Below are positions 17,609 through 26,291 of a DNA stretch of 64,000 bases, piece by piece (positions within the stretch are counted from its first letter, which is position 1; each line of letters begins with the position of its first letter). The DNA comes from Rhodobacteraceae bacterium Alg231-30 (GTDB taxonomy: Bacteria; Pseudomonadota; Alphaproteobacteria; Rhodobacterales; Rhodobacteraceae), in NCBI GenBank assembly GCA_900143615.1, contig FREU01000001.1, positions 8,941 through 72,940 on the forward strand, in the 5' to 3' direction. The notes beneath the pieces were generated by a model. The model ran no database searches, was not told the origin of the DNA, and saw only the letters and a program-made list of their open reading frames with translations. The position numbers and the translations under genes were made by a program.

Positions 17609-19399
17609 ATGAACAAAACTCTTCTCCTAGCATCCACGTTGGCGCTTGTCGCCTCGGGGGCTTTGGCCAAAGACGGCATGGATATGAGTGATGCGGCGTT
17701 GTCTGTCGACACAGACATCGCAGCGGCACAAGAGCGCGGTCAGGAGCTATATGAGTACGTCGTGATTTGTGGTGCATGTCACGGCATGGACGGCGCAGGT
17801 GACATCGCACCAGCATTGAACGTCGACGGCGCAATGCCAACTGACATTATTTTCCAGCTGGAAACCAACCCACAAATGGCGCCTGTGGCGACATCTCTAC
17901 AACCTTATAAAGCGCAAGATCTGTTTGATATTGCAGTCCATATTTCGCATCTCGCGGGCCATGAGTTTACCGTCGGAAAAGTCGAGGAACTGACAACTTC
18001 CGCCAAGGCCGCCGTTCGCAGCACCGAAGACAAAGTTGTGTATCCGGTTTCGGCATATGACGAAAAAATCATGGAGATACAGGCTTTCTCGCAAGTCAAA
18101 GAGACTTGGGAGCGCCGCTCCAAAGAAGGCAATATCAAGAGTGAGTTTGAAGCCAAGCTTCTGGCAAGTTTCGACCCCGGTGAGCAGATCTTCTTTCCGG
18201 AGCCAGGTAAGACTTACTACATTGAAAACGCAGGTATTTCGACATCGAAATACGCGCAGATGGGCGCAACTGTAGGCGCGGACAGCACGCAAGTTGTCAT
18301 CGGGGATGTGGAAACCAAGGAGATCATCGTTTCCAACAAAATGCCACGCGAGTTGCGCGGCGATATTCACACAACCTTTGCAACACCTGATGGGCGCTAC
18401 AGCTATATCATCGGTGCACGTCCCGACGGCGGTCAGGAAAACAGTGTGGCAGCGAGCCAGTTGAACAACCCTGCGACCATGATGAAAGTGGACACGCTGA
18501 CCCTGAATCCGGTCGAAGTCTATGACATTGGTGGGCGTATTCACCATGGTCAGATCTTCCAGGAAGACTTGTTGCTGATCGACACATTCGGACGCGACCC
18601 CGATGGTCTTGATGTGTTCCTGTTTGATCCCGAAAAGGGGGAAATTATCGGTGGTGTGCGTGACGAAGATCTTGGTGGATCAACTTACACTGCCTTTACC
18701 GATCACGAATACATCTACATGTTGATGGAACCTGTCGGATATGGTCCGCAGGCCGGTACAGGCTTCGTTGGTGGTCAAAAACTGAATAAAGGCGAATTGA
18801 TCACAATGCGTCCGTTCTGGGTAGCTAAACTGGACCCCAAAACTTGGGAAGTCGTGGCAGAATTCCCCTATCCTGGCTACCGGGGTGACTGGATCGAGAT
18901 CGATGCTGCGGGCGAGTTCCTCTACATTCCGAACGGGTCTTCCAACAACGTTGTGAAAATGAATGCCGAAACCGGCGAAATCGTCTGGGTTGGCATCACC
19001 GGCATGGGTCCATACGGCGCGGCATTGACTGCCGACGAATCCGAACTGTGGGTGGCTGACAAAGGTGAAACCCTGGGCATGTACGGCCGGACCGTAACTG
19101 TACTTGATGCGGAAACCGGTAAAAACAAGGAAACCCTGTTCTCCGGCTATCAAGTTGACCACATCCTGCTGTCCCCGGACGGAAAGGAAATGTGGGCATC
19201 GTCCAATGGTGAAGGTCGTATCTATGTTTGGGACATCGAAACCAAAGAGCAGACACATGTGATCGATATGCCTGACAACGGTGATGCGCACGGCATCGTC
19301 TTTGTTCACTATGACGAAGACGGCAACAGCGCAGTGGTCCGCGATCAGGGTAGCTTCCACAATGGTGTGAACCCTCAACTTGGCAAGCCGCTGAACTAA
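17609..19399 (+). CDS. Cytochrome c/beta-propeller fusion, paralogue 1 of 3
   Basis: A 596-residue exported protein (Sec signal ending 'ASGALA'). A compact class I cytochrome c domain covers about 38-120: heme motif CGACH at 54-58, likely axial Met-90 in 'TNPQMAPV'. A helical linker of about 60 residues follows, then a beta-propeller from about 195 to the end. Seven His are conserved in all three tandem paralogues: His-254, His-312, His-313, His-518, His-561, His-567 and His-584. The order, one heme c then a propeller, and the length recall cd1 nitrite reductase; a His-rich propeller also recalls copper propellers such as NosZ. No heme d1 biosynthesis gene, CuA domain or copper chaperone is in the window. 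Probably a periplasmic oxidoreductase of unknown substrate. Confidence 0.87.
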   Translation: MNKTLLLASTLALVASGALAKDGMDMSDAALSVDTDIAAAQERGQELYEYVVICGACHGMDGAGDIAPALNVDGAMPTDIIFQLETNPQMAPVATSLQPYKAQDLFDIAVHISHLAGHEFTVGKVEELTTSAKAAVRSTEDKVVYPVSAYDEKIMEIQAFSQVKETWERRSKEGNIKSEFEAKLLASFDPGEQIFFPEPGKTYYIENAGISTSKYAQMGATVGADSTQVVIGDVETKEIIVSNKMPRELRGDIHTTFATPDGRYSYIIGARPDGGQENSVAASQLNNPATMMKVDTLTLNPVEVYDIGGRIHHGQIFQEDLLLIDTFGRDPDGLDVFLFDPEKGEIIGGVRDEDLGGSTYTAFTDHEYIYMLMEPVGYGPQAGTGFVGGQKLNKGELITMRPFWVAKLDPKTWEVVAEFPYPGYRGDWIEIDAAGEFLYIPNGSSNNVVKMNAETGEIVWVGITGMGPYGAALTADESELWVADKGETLGMYGRTVTVLDAETGKNKETLFSGYQVDHILLSPDGKEMWASSNGEGRIYVWDIETKEQTHVIDMPDNGDAHGIVFVHYDEDGNSAVVRDQGSFHNGVNPQLGKPLN

Positions 19400-19430
19400 G
19401 GCCTGTCATGAAGACGTAAGCACATATAAC

Positions 19431-19463
19431 CCCGTCCGCCTCTCAAGGCGGGCGGGTTTTTTT
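19431..19463 (+). terminator. Intrinsic terminator between cytochrome paralogues 1 and 2
   Basis: CCCGTCCGCC-TCTCAA-GGCGGGCGGG followed by TTTTTTT. The strong 10-bp stem contains one T-G pair. It lies 32 bp after the stop of paralogue 1 and 30 bp before the start of paralogue 2, so most transcripts may stop here and paralogue 1 may be the most expressed. Confidence 0.85.
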
Positions 19464-19492
19464 ATGAATTCCAAAATATCAGGAACGAAAAG

Positions 19493-21262
19493 ATGCGAAA
19501 CGTTGTTGTGTTCGCTTCGGCGCTGGCGATGTCGGCCACCGGAGCTTTGTCTAGCGAAACCACGATGGGCGGCGGGGGCTTTGATCTCCAGGCAGCGCTT
19601 GAGCGTGGTCATGAACTCTATTCCGAAATTGCCATTTGTGCGACCTGCCACGGCATGGAAGGCGAAGGTAGTATCGGCCCTGCTCTGAATGTCGACGGTG
19701 TTATGCCGACGGACATTTTGTATCAGTTGCAAACCAACCCCCAGATGGCGGGAATCGACGAGCTTATGGCGCCGATCACGCCCGAGGATCTGATTGCGCT
19801 GTCCGTTTACATCCGGGACCTGTCGGGCATGGAGACCGATGCCGGTGCTCAGGAAGAACTGCGTTTCTCGGCACTTGGTGCGATGAAGGGCTTGCAAGCG
19901 GTTGAAACCTTTAACCTCTCCGCGCGTGAAAAGGCCATTCAGGAAATTGAAACATGGCAGTCGGTGCTCGACGGATGGGAGCGTAAAGCCAAGGAAGGTC
20001 CGATCAAGCATACCTACGAAATGAAGCTGGTCGAAAAATTCGAACCAGCGGAACCGAAGTTCACACCCGAGCCTGGCAAGACTTACTGGTATGAAAATAC
20101 CGGCATTACAACGTCACTCTTTGGTCCTGCGGATGGTCCAAAAGGTGCGGACAGTTCACAGGTCGTGGTTGGCGATGCAGAAACCAAAGAAGTGATCGCA
20201 TCCTACAAATTGCCACGTCATTTGCGTGGCGAAGTGCATACGACAGCCGCAACTCCGGATGGAAAACATCTTTATATTATCGGGGCGCTGCCCGAGGGCG
20301 GGGCACAGGAGAAAATCTCTCTGGAGACGCCCGCAACCTTGATGAAGGTTGATGCGCTGACACTGCAACCTGTGGAAAGCTACGACATCGGAGGCCGTAT
20401 TCACCACGCGCAATTGTTCCGTGACAAATACATGTTGGTGGACACCTTTGCGCGTAATCCTGACGGCTTGGATGTCTTCTTAATGGACCCCGACACCAAT
20501 GAAATTCTCGGCGGGGTGCGCGACGAGGATTTGGGCGGAACAACATATACGTCCTGGACGGACAACGAGTCCATTTACATCCTGATGCAGCCTTCCGGTT
20601 ATGCGCCTTCTGCGATCTCGGGCTACCGCGCGGGGATGATGTATTATTCCGGCGACCTGGTTGCGATGCGTCCCTTCTGGGTTGCGAAACTGAATCCTGA
20701 CACTTGGGAAGTGGAAGCCGAATATCCCTATCCGGGTTATCGGGGTAACTGGATCACGATCGATAGCAGCAGCGAGTTTATGTATGTGCCTGCAGGTGCA
20801 GGGTCGATTGTGAGCAAGATCAGCCTTGAGACAGGCGAAAAGGTCTGGAGCTCTGCCACAGGGATTGGCCCGTATGGTGCCACGCTCAATGCGGATGAAA
20901 CCCAGCTGTGGGTTTCCGACAAAGGTGAAATGGCCGGTATGTTTGGGCGCACCGTGACCGTGCTGAATGCTGAAACCGGACGTCACATCGATACACTGTT
21001 CTCGGCGTACCAAGTTGACCACATCCTGCTGTCTCCAAACGGCAAGGAAATGTGGGCGACCTCTAACGGCGAAGGCAAGATTTATGTGTGGGATGCCGAA
21101 ACTCGCGAGCTTCTCAACAAAATCGATATGCCTGAGGACGGCGACGCCCATGGTCTTGTCTGGGTCCATTACGACGAAGAAGGCAACAGCCGCACGGTTC
21201 GGGATCAAGGCAACTTCCACAACGGCATTCACCCTGCAAAGGGCATGCCGTTAACGAACTAA
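19493..21262 (+). CDS. Cytochrome c/beta-propeller fusion, paralogue 2 of 3
   Basis: 589 residues with a Sec leader ('FASALAMSATGALS'), heme motif CATCH at 49-53 and likely axial Met-85 ('TNPQMAGI'). The helical linker and His-rich propeller match paralogue 1. The same His motifs are kept: 'EVHTTAATPDG', 'GRIHHAQLF', 'YQVDHILLSPNG', 'GDAHGLVWVHYDEEG' and 'NFHNGIHP'. Surface loops differ most ('PSAISGYRAGMMYYSGD' against paralogue 1). Conservation of ligands with loop divergence suggests duplicated enzymes adapted to different substrates or conditions. It sits between two hairpins. Confidence 0.87.
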   Translation: MRNVVVFASALAMSATGALSSETTMGGGGFDLQAALERGHELYSEIAICATCHGMEGEGSIGPALNVDGVMPTDILYQLQTNPQMAGIDELMAPITPEDLIALSVYIRDLSGMETDAGAQEELRFSALGAMKGLQAVETFNLSAREKAIQEIETWQSVLDGWERKAKEGPIKHTYEMKLVEKFEPAEPKFTPEPGKTYWYENTGITTSLFGPADGPKGADSSQVVVGDAETKEVIASYKLPRHLRGEVHTTAATPDGKHLYIIGALPEGGAQEKISLETPATLMKVDALTLQPVESYDIGGRIHHAQLFRDKYMLVDTFARNPDGLDVFLMDPDTNEILGGVRDEDLGGTTYTSWTDNESIYILMQPSGYAPSAISGYRAGMMYYSGDLVAMRPFWVAKLNPDTWEVEAEYPYPGYRGNWITIDSSSEFMYVPAGAGSIVSKISLETGEKVWSSATGIGPYGATLNADETQLWVSDKGEMAGMFGRTVTVLNAETGRHIDTLFSAYQVDHILLSPNGKEMWATSNGEGKIYVWDAETRELLNKIDMPEDGDAHGLVWVHYDEEGNSRTVRDQGNFHNGIHPAKGMPLTN

Positions 21263-21289
21263 GGTCGCGGACAAGTCCGCTTGGACAAC

Positions 21290-21315
21290 GCCTTGCCCAA
21301 TTTTCTGGGCAAGGC
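21290..21315 (+). terminator. Strong hairpin between cytochrome paralogues 2 and 3
   Basis: GCCTTGCCCA-ATTTTC-TGGGCAAGGC is a perfect 10-bp stem. It is not followed by a T-run (ACGTAAAAGC), so it may act as an mRNA 3'-end stabiliser or processing site rather than a full terminator. The next start codon is 30 bp downstream. Confidence 0.65.
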
Positions 21316-21345
21316 ACGTAAAAGCACAAGAATTTGGAATACGCT

Positions 21346-23112
21346 ATGAAACATAGTTTCCTGTTGGCCTCGGCGCTTGCCCTGGTATCTACTGGTGCGC
21401 TTGCTGCACTAGATCATGAAGTAACGACAACTTTTGATGTGCACGAAGCGTTAGAACGTGGGCAAGAGCTCTATGAGGAGATCGGAACGTGCGTCACCTG
21501 CCACGGTAGCAATGGCGAAGGTGGCATTGGGCCGGCTTTGAACATTGACGGCGCTCTGCCCACAGATCTGATTTATCAATTGCAGAGCAACCCGCAAATG
21601 GCGGGTATCGAGGATATGATTGCGCCGCTCAATGCGCGTGATCTGGTCGCGCTTTCGGCCTACATTCGCAAACTCGCGGATCAGTCTTTGGACGAAGAAG
21701 CGCAGGGCGCATTGATCTCCTCTGCTCAAGCTGCAATGCGCGGATTGATCAGCGTCAATGATGGAGTGATGTCCAGCTATGATCACGCCATAAAAGAGTT
21801 GGAAACCTGGTCATCAGTTGCTGACGGGTGGGAACGAAAAGCCGACTTGGGATCAATCAAAAGCCACTATGAAATGCGGCTGATCGAAGAGTTTGACGCA
21901 GGTGAGCAAAAATTCTTCCCTGAACCCGGTAAAACCTATTGGATTGAGAATACAGGCATTTCGACCAATATGTTCGGGCCTTCAACCAATCCGGTCGGCG
22001 CCGACAGTTCGCAAGTGGTGGTCGGTGATACCGACACCAAAGAGATCGTGGCCAGTTACAAATTGCCCCGCGAGCTGCGTGGTGATGTACACACAACTTT
22101 CGCCAGTCCGGACGGGAAGTACATTTACATCAACGGTATTAAACCCCGTGGAAATCTCTCGGAAGCGCAACGCCTGGAAGGCCCCTCGACTCTCTTGAAG
22201 GTCGATGCCCTGACCTTGCAACCGATTGCCAGTTTTGAAATTGGCGGCCGGATTCACCATGGTCAGATTTTCCGTGACAAATACCTGCTCATCGACACAT
22301 TTGGACGTGATCCCGACGGGCTCGATGTGTTCTTGCTGGACCCGGAAACCGACGAAATCATCGGCGGTGTGCGTGATGAACAGCTTGGCGGTTCGACCTA
22401 CACTGCCTTTACCGACAATGAGTTTATCTATGTTTTGATGGAACCGGGTGGGTACGCGACCCCAGCTATGACCGGTTACCTCGCGGGTCTTCAGATGAAA
22501 GCCGGAGACTTGGTCGCTATGCGTCCGTTCTGGATTGCCAAACTTGACCCGGACACCTGGGAGGTTGTGGATGAGTTTCCATATCCCGGCTATCGCGCGA
22601 ACTGGGTCACAATCGATAGCAATAGCGAGTTTCTCTATCTGCCAACCGGTGCGTCCTCTCTCGTGACCAAATTGGACGCGAAGACAGGTGAAAAGATTTG
22701 GTCATCCCCCACTGGAATTGGGCCTTACGGGGCCGCCTTGACGGCTGATGAAAAAGAGCTGTGGGTTGCTGACAAAGGCGAAACCACCCGCATGTTTGGG
22801 CGCACAGTAACGGTCATTGATGCCGAAGCCGGCACTCCGCTCGAGACGCTATTCTCCGGCTACCAAGTGGACCACATTTTGCTGTCACCAAATGGCAAGG
22901 AAATGTGGGGCACATCCAATGGCGAAGGCCGCATCTATGTGTGGGACGTGGCGACACGTGAACAGATCACAGTAATTGATATGCCAGAACATGGCGACGC
23001 CCATGGTCTTGTCTGGGTCCATTACGACGAAGACGGCAACAGCCGTGTCGTTCGGGATCAAGGCAACTTCCACAACGGCATTCACCCAGCAAAAGGCATG
23101 CCGCTGAACTGA
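21346..23112 (+). CDS. Cytochrome c/beta-propeller fusion, paralogue 3 of 3
   Basis: 588 residues from the ATG at 21346 (the frame opens at a TTG four codons earlier). Sec leader ('SALALVSTGALA'), heme motif CVTCH at 49-53, likely axial Met-85 in 'SNPQMAGI'. The propeller carries the same set of His motifs ('DVHTTFASPDG', 'GRIHHGQIF', 'YQVDHILLSPNG', 'GDAHGLVWVHYDEDG', 'NFHNGIHP'). It is closer to paralogue 2 at the C-terminus, where DNA from about 22990 to 23100 is almost the same as at about 21140-21250; this suggests recent duplication or gene conversion. A porin gene follows after about 80 bp. Confidence 0.87.
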   Translation: MKHSFLLASALALVSTGALAALDHEVTTTFDVHEALERGQELYEEIGTCVTCHGSNGEGGIGPALNIDGALPTDLIYQLQSNPQMAGIEDMIAPLNARDLVALSAYIRKLADQSLDEEAQGALISSAQAAMRGLISVNDGVMSSYDHAIKELETWSSVADGWERKADLGSIKSHYEMRLIEEFDAGEQKFFPEPGKTYWIENTGISTNMFGPSTNPVGADSSQVVVGDTDTKEIVASYKLPRELRGDVHTTFASPDGKYIYINGIKPRGNLSEAQRLEGPSTLLKVDALTLQPIASFEIGGRIHHGQIFRDKYLLIDTFGRDPDGLDVFLLDPETDEIIGGVRDEQLGGSTYTAFTDNEFIYVLMEPGGYATPAMTGYLAGLQMKAGDLVAMRPFWIAKLDPDTWEVVDEFPYPGYRANWVTIDSNSEFLYLPTGASSLVTKLDAKTGEKIWSSPTGIGPYGAALTADEKELWVADKGETTRMFGRTVTVIDAEAGTPLETLFSGYQVDHILLSPNGKEMWGTSNGEGRIYVWDVATREQITVIDMPEHGDAHGLVWVHYDEDGNSRVVRDQGNFHNGIHPAKGMPLN

Positions 23113-23193
23113 TCCACTCTCCGGATTACGCAAAAAAAACATCGTTCCTTCCGGCGATATGTCGGGCGGGGCATAACAAACTATGGAAATACA

Positions 23194-24126
23194 ATGAAAA
23201 AACTACTCCTCTCCTCCACCCTTCTGGTTGCAACCGCCGGCGTGGCCGCTGCAGATGTCTCGTTCAGTGGTATCGGCCGCTTTGGCTTGGATTATGATAG
23301 TTCTGTGAGTGACAGCCCCTATGCGCATCAAAAGCTGCGCATGAGCGCAATTGCAAAAACCGAAACCACATCCGGAATGGTCGTTAGTGGCAAGGTCCTG
23401 TTTGATACGACTGCAGGACGCGGCACAAACACCGGAAGCGGCTATATGACAGCCGCCGCCTTTACCGCTTCCAAGGGCGGCGCATTGGCGGAATTCGGCT
23501 TCGCTTCCGATGTTCTTGATGCTGGCGACATCGTGCGTTTTGGCGGGCACCTTGTTGGTTTTAACCCCTATTTGAACCAGCGTCGCTCGCTGGTGGGGCA
23601 AGATAAATACGGCATGCTTAATCCTGAGTTGTTTGATAAACCGTCCCGCCAAGCGGTGCGGACACGTTACTTCGATGATAGTGGTCTTCGTGTCAGCGCC
23701 TCTTATGCTCCATCCTCTGATGCATATGCTGAATATTGGCAAGCCGGTGTTGGCTATGACTTGGGCGCGCACAAAGTTGGATTTGTCTATGGTAACAACA
23801 CTGCAAACGGAGACTATTGGGTAATTGGTGCTGATGGCCGTGTCGGAGACTTCTACTATGCGGCGATCGCCTCGGATTCCGACATGCAGGATAAAGTGGG
23901 TTTCGGTGCATCAGGTGGATATAACCTGACTTCTGCGACATCATTGCGCTTTGCGGTTTCGATCAGCGGTGACGGGGCGTTGTCCGGCAGTGGTGCCGCA
24001 CCAGAAAATACTTGGGGTATTGGTCTTGCCCACAATCTGGGTGGCGGTGTTTCCTTGCACGTGTCTGGCGGTCAGAACGAGCGTGGCTCGGATGTTGCCC
24101 AGATCGGTATGCTGTTCCGTTTCTAG
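23194..24126 (+). CDS. Gram-negative porin (Rhodobacter type)
   Basis: A 310-residue outer-membrane beta-barrel with a Sec signal ('TLLVATAGVAAA') and alternating strands starting 'DVSFSGIGRFGLDYD'. It ends in the classical C-terminal Phe signature ('QIGMLFRF') read by the BAM machinery. It follows the third cytochrome/propeller gene on the same strand. A linked role in admitting the substrate of those enzymes is plausible, since this is a general solute channel family. Confidence 0.92.
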   Translation: MKKLLLSSTLLVATAGVAAADVSFSGIGRFGLDYDSSVSDSPYAHQKLRMSAIAKTETTSGMVVSGKVLFDTTAGRGTNTGSGYMTAAAFTASKGGALAEFGFASDVLDAGDIVRFGGHLVGFNPYLNQRRSLVGQDKYGMLNPELFDKPSRQAVRTRYFDDSGLRVSASYAPSSDAYAEYWQAGVGYDLGAHKVGFVYGNNTANGDYWVIGADGRVGDFYYAAIASDSDMQDKVGFGASGGYNLTSATSLRFAVSISGDGALSGSGAAPENTWGIGLAHNLGGGVSLHVSGGQNERGSDVAQIGMLFRF

Positions 24127-24141
24127 TCTCGTTCAAAAATA

Positions 24142-24166
24142 GGATGAGGCATTCTTTGCCTCATCC
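24142..24166 (+). terminator. Hairpin after the porin gene
   Basis: GGATGAGGCA-TTCTT-TGCCTCATCC is a perfect 10-bp stem, 15 bp after the porin stop. There is no clear T-run. It probably marks the 3' end of the cytochrome/porin transcript. Confidence 0.7.
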
Positions 24167-24695
24167 ACACATCTAGAGGCAACGTGATAACCGCAGCATT
24201 TTTACGAGTAGGTCAGGTGCAAACCCAAACGGTTCCAACAAGAACACCCCCAGTTAGCGCACAATCGTTGAGTAGCATATAACTTGAGATGGGCAATCCT
24301 TCGTTATTGCATCTATTTTCCATCCCCTACATTTCTATACTGTTTGATTTGAACGAGATGACGAATAGTGTTCCAATTGACAGATCACGATCCGAAATTC
24401 GAGTTTGCCCTTGGGGTTGTATTGGGAAGCGGCGCGGCCGATGCGACCCGACATGTTTCAAGATGGATGGCTGCATTTTAGTCAAAGCTCCCGCTATTAG
24501 AAGGAGGCCTGCGCCCTTAAATTTTGTGCCATGGGCAAAATGTAAGGTGCAGGTGGTAGCATTTCGGCGAAGTTGGGGAGGAAAGTAGGATGCGGGCGTA
24601 TAGCGTGACCTAATCCAGATAGATCTCCGCTGGCGTAGGGGATTATTTCTCGCAGAAAGATCACGTGTTTTCTATTTCGGTTTTAGCCAAGAAAT
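24167..24695. other. Intergenic region between the porin and recombinase remnant
   Basis: About 530 bp of lower G+C sequence. The 99-codon frame at 24289 shows no recognisable family and no good ribosome site, so no gene is called. Confidence 0.45.
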
Positions 24696-24714
24696 TTAGC
24701 CGCAAAAGGGACTC

Positions 24715-24776
24715 ATGCCAGACAACGAAGAACTGTTCGGCAACGGCGGTTGCGAGCTCCCGCAACCAATGAAAAT
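24715..24776. repeat. Element-end repeat near the recombinase tail
   Basis: This stretch matches 41661-41722 with about nine mismatches over 62 bp, and shares the shorter CTCCCGCAACCAATG with 7028-7042. It includes the palindrome GGTTGCG-AGCTCC-CGCAACC. It may be a left-over attachment or end sequence of the recombinase element; that is an inference. Confidence 0.6.
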
Positions 24777-24779
24777 TGA

Positions 24780-24818
24780 CTCCCGGCACGCAAAACAGCG
24801 ACCGGGAGTTTTTCTTTT
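24780..24818 (+). terminator. Hairpin with T-run in the recombinase tail
   Basis: CTCCCGG ... CCGGGAG followed by TTTTTCTTTT on the plus strand: a 7-bp stem with a long loop and a good T-tract. It lies within the 3' extension of the truncated recombinase frame. Confidence 0.6.
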
Positions 24819-25961
24819 GGCACACTCCCGTAAGCCCCCCACCCTCGGGTGGCTTTCGTCGTTTTTGGGCTCCCCCAAGCTCAGCAATCCAGCCAATTCG
24901 CCGACGAGTTCGATGCTCATGCCGCCTTGCCCGTCAGGTATGACGCGGATCTCCTCCAGCAAAGAGCGGATGATCGTAGTCGCTTCAGCTCGAGTCGTTG
25001 GATCAGGCAGGGCGGTGGTCAGATTGGCGACCTTTGCGCGATAGACCTCAGAAAGATTGGGATGTAGCATTACTGACCGCGTTGGATCGGCGTTGGCCAG
25101 ATCGGCTTCAAGCGCGGCTTTGCGGTCTTCCAAGCTGTCCATCTTCGCCTTCATACTCTCGTGGAACATGCCTTCAGTGATCGCGTCGACAATGCGATCA
25201 ATTTGGCGGGTGATCTTTGTAAGTTCCTGCTCGATTTTTGCTTTGTCGCGCGTTGATTGGGAGGTAAGGCGGTTAAATTCCTCCTGATAGGCTTTGGTGA
25301 ACTCCGCGATGAGATCAGGGTGCAGGAGTTGATCTTTGAGGCCTGAGAGCACGCGGTCTTCCAAGACCTCTCGTTTGATCGTCCGGCGATTGGTGCAGGT
25401 GCCTTTGTTGCGCGTGGCAGAACAGCCGTAATAGTGTTTGCCGACCTGAATGACACCGCCCCCGCAGCGGCCACAGGTCAGCATTCCAGAGAACAGTTGT
25501 TTTGGGCGATGCGCGCGTTCCGGTCGGTGCATCCCGTGAGAAATGACGTCGCTTCGACTGGCCGTTTGGCGGGACTTAACTGCCTCCCAGAGGTCTTGGG
25601 GGATGATCAGTAAATGGGGGACGTCTTCGATCACCCATTCTCCAGGTGGATTGAGTCGCGCTTGGCGCTTGTCTGTAGCCGGGTCTTTGACAAACCGTTG
25701 CCGGTTCCAAACAAGACGACCGATGTAGAGTTCATTATTGAGGATACCTGTGCCGCGACGCCAATTGCCATAGATCGTGGAGGCTCCCCAGTCAGCGGTA
25801 CGGGGCCCAGCAATCCCAGCCTGGTTCAAAGCCGCGGCGATAGCGCGGGGGCTGAGGCCATTGGCATAGTCTTTAAAGATACCCCGGACGATCTCGGCCT
25901 GTTCTTCATTGATAACACGGTCTCCTGTGGTCGTCGCTCCGTCTGCCTGCACCGCGCGCAC

Positions 25962-26291
25962 TACGTCATAGCCATAAAATAAGACGTAAACGCTCTCTGG
26001 GCGCTTTCTGCATTCGGCCTCTCAAAACACACGGTGCTACACTGGTGCTACGCCTTAGAGCAAAGTTCAGCTAAAACCCGTTGTTGTCCCAGATGGTGGC
26101 CGTGATCATAGCTCGTTCCTTTTGGAGGGTGTCGGGCTAAAAGAAATAATTGAAATTTGTGAGGAGTTGATAAATGGGCGGTAGAGCACATACTCGTGAC
26201 GACGGGTGGTCGTATTCGTTTAATGACAATATGCTAAATCCGTTATAAATGGCGCCCCCAGTTATATTCAGGGGGATTCTGTAAATGGGCG
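25962..26291. other. Gap between the truncated recombinase and AraC gene
   Basis: About 330 bp without a gene. The minus-strand recombinase frame can be read upstream for only about 20 codons before a TGA, so the deletion endpoint of its catalytic domain lies here. The low-complexity, lower-G+C part at 26130-26280 shows nothing else. Confidence 0.45.

Larger units (their letters stand above)
24696..25961 (-). pseudogene. Large serine recombinase lacking the catalytic resolvase domain
   Basis: 421 codons. Residues of about 1-110 are the recombinase domain ('AIAAALNQAGIAGPR', 'ILNNELYIGRLVWNRQRF'). About 160-200 hold the zinc ribbon ('LTCGRCGGGV', 'YYGCSATRNKGTCTNRR'), and about 225-290 a coiled coil. 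Intact family members begin with about 150 residues carrying the catalytic Ser. Here the frame picks up only at the end of that region ('YGYDVVRAVQADG'), and an in-frame TGA stands a short way upstream. The protein cannot recombine DNA by itself. The last 40 or so codons after 'NDESHPRVGG' look like read-through beyond the usual end. The same C-terminus survives as a second remnant at 7022-7373. Confidence 0.85.

Noticed and set aside
17609..23112. Straight assignment of the three propeller cytochromes as NirS
   Set aside because: The architecture is similar, but the cytochrome domain sequence is not NirS-like by eye and no heme d1 synthesis genes are present. Kept only as a hypothesis.
24289..24588. 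99-codon plus-strand frame after the porin
   Set aside because: No recognisable domain, odd composition and no ribosome site; treated as intergenic.
24735..24776. tRNA gene suggested by the GGTTGCG/CGCAACC hairpin
   Set aside because: Only a single stem; no cloverleaf, anticodon arm or CCA-proximal acceptor pairing could be built.
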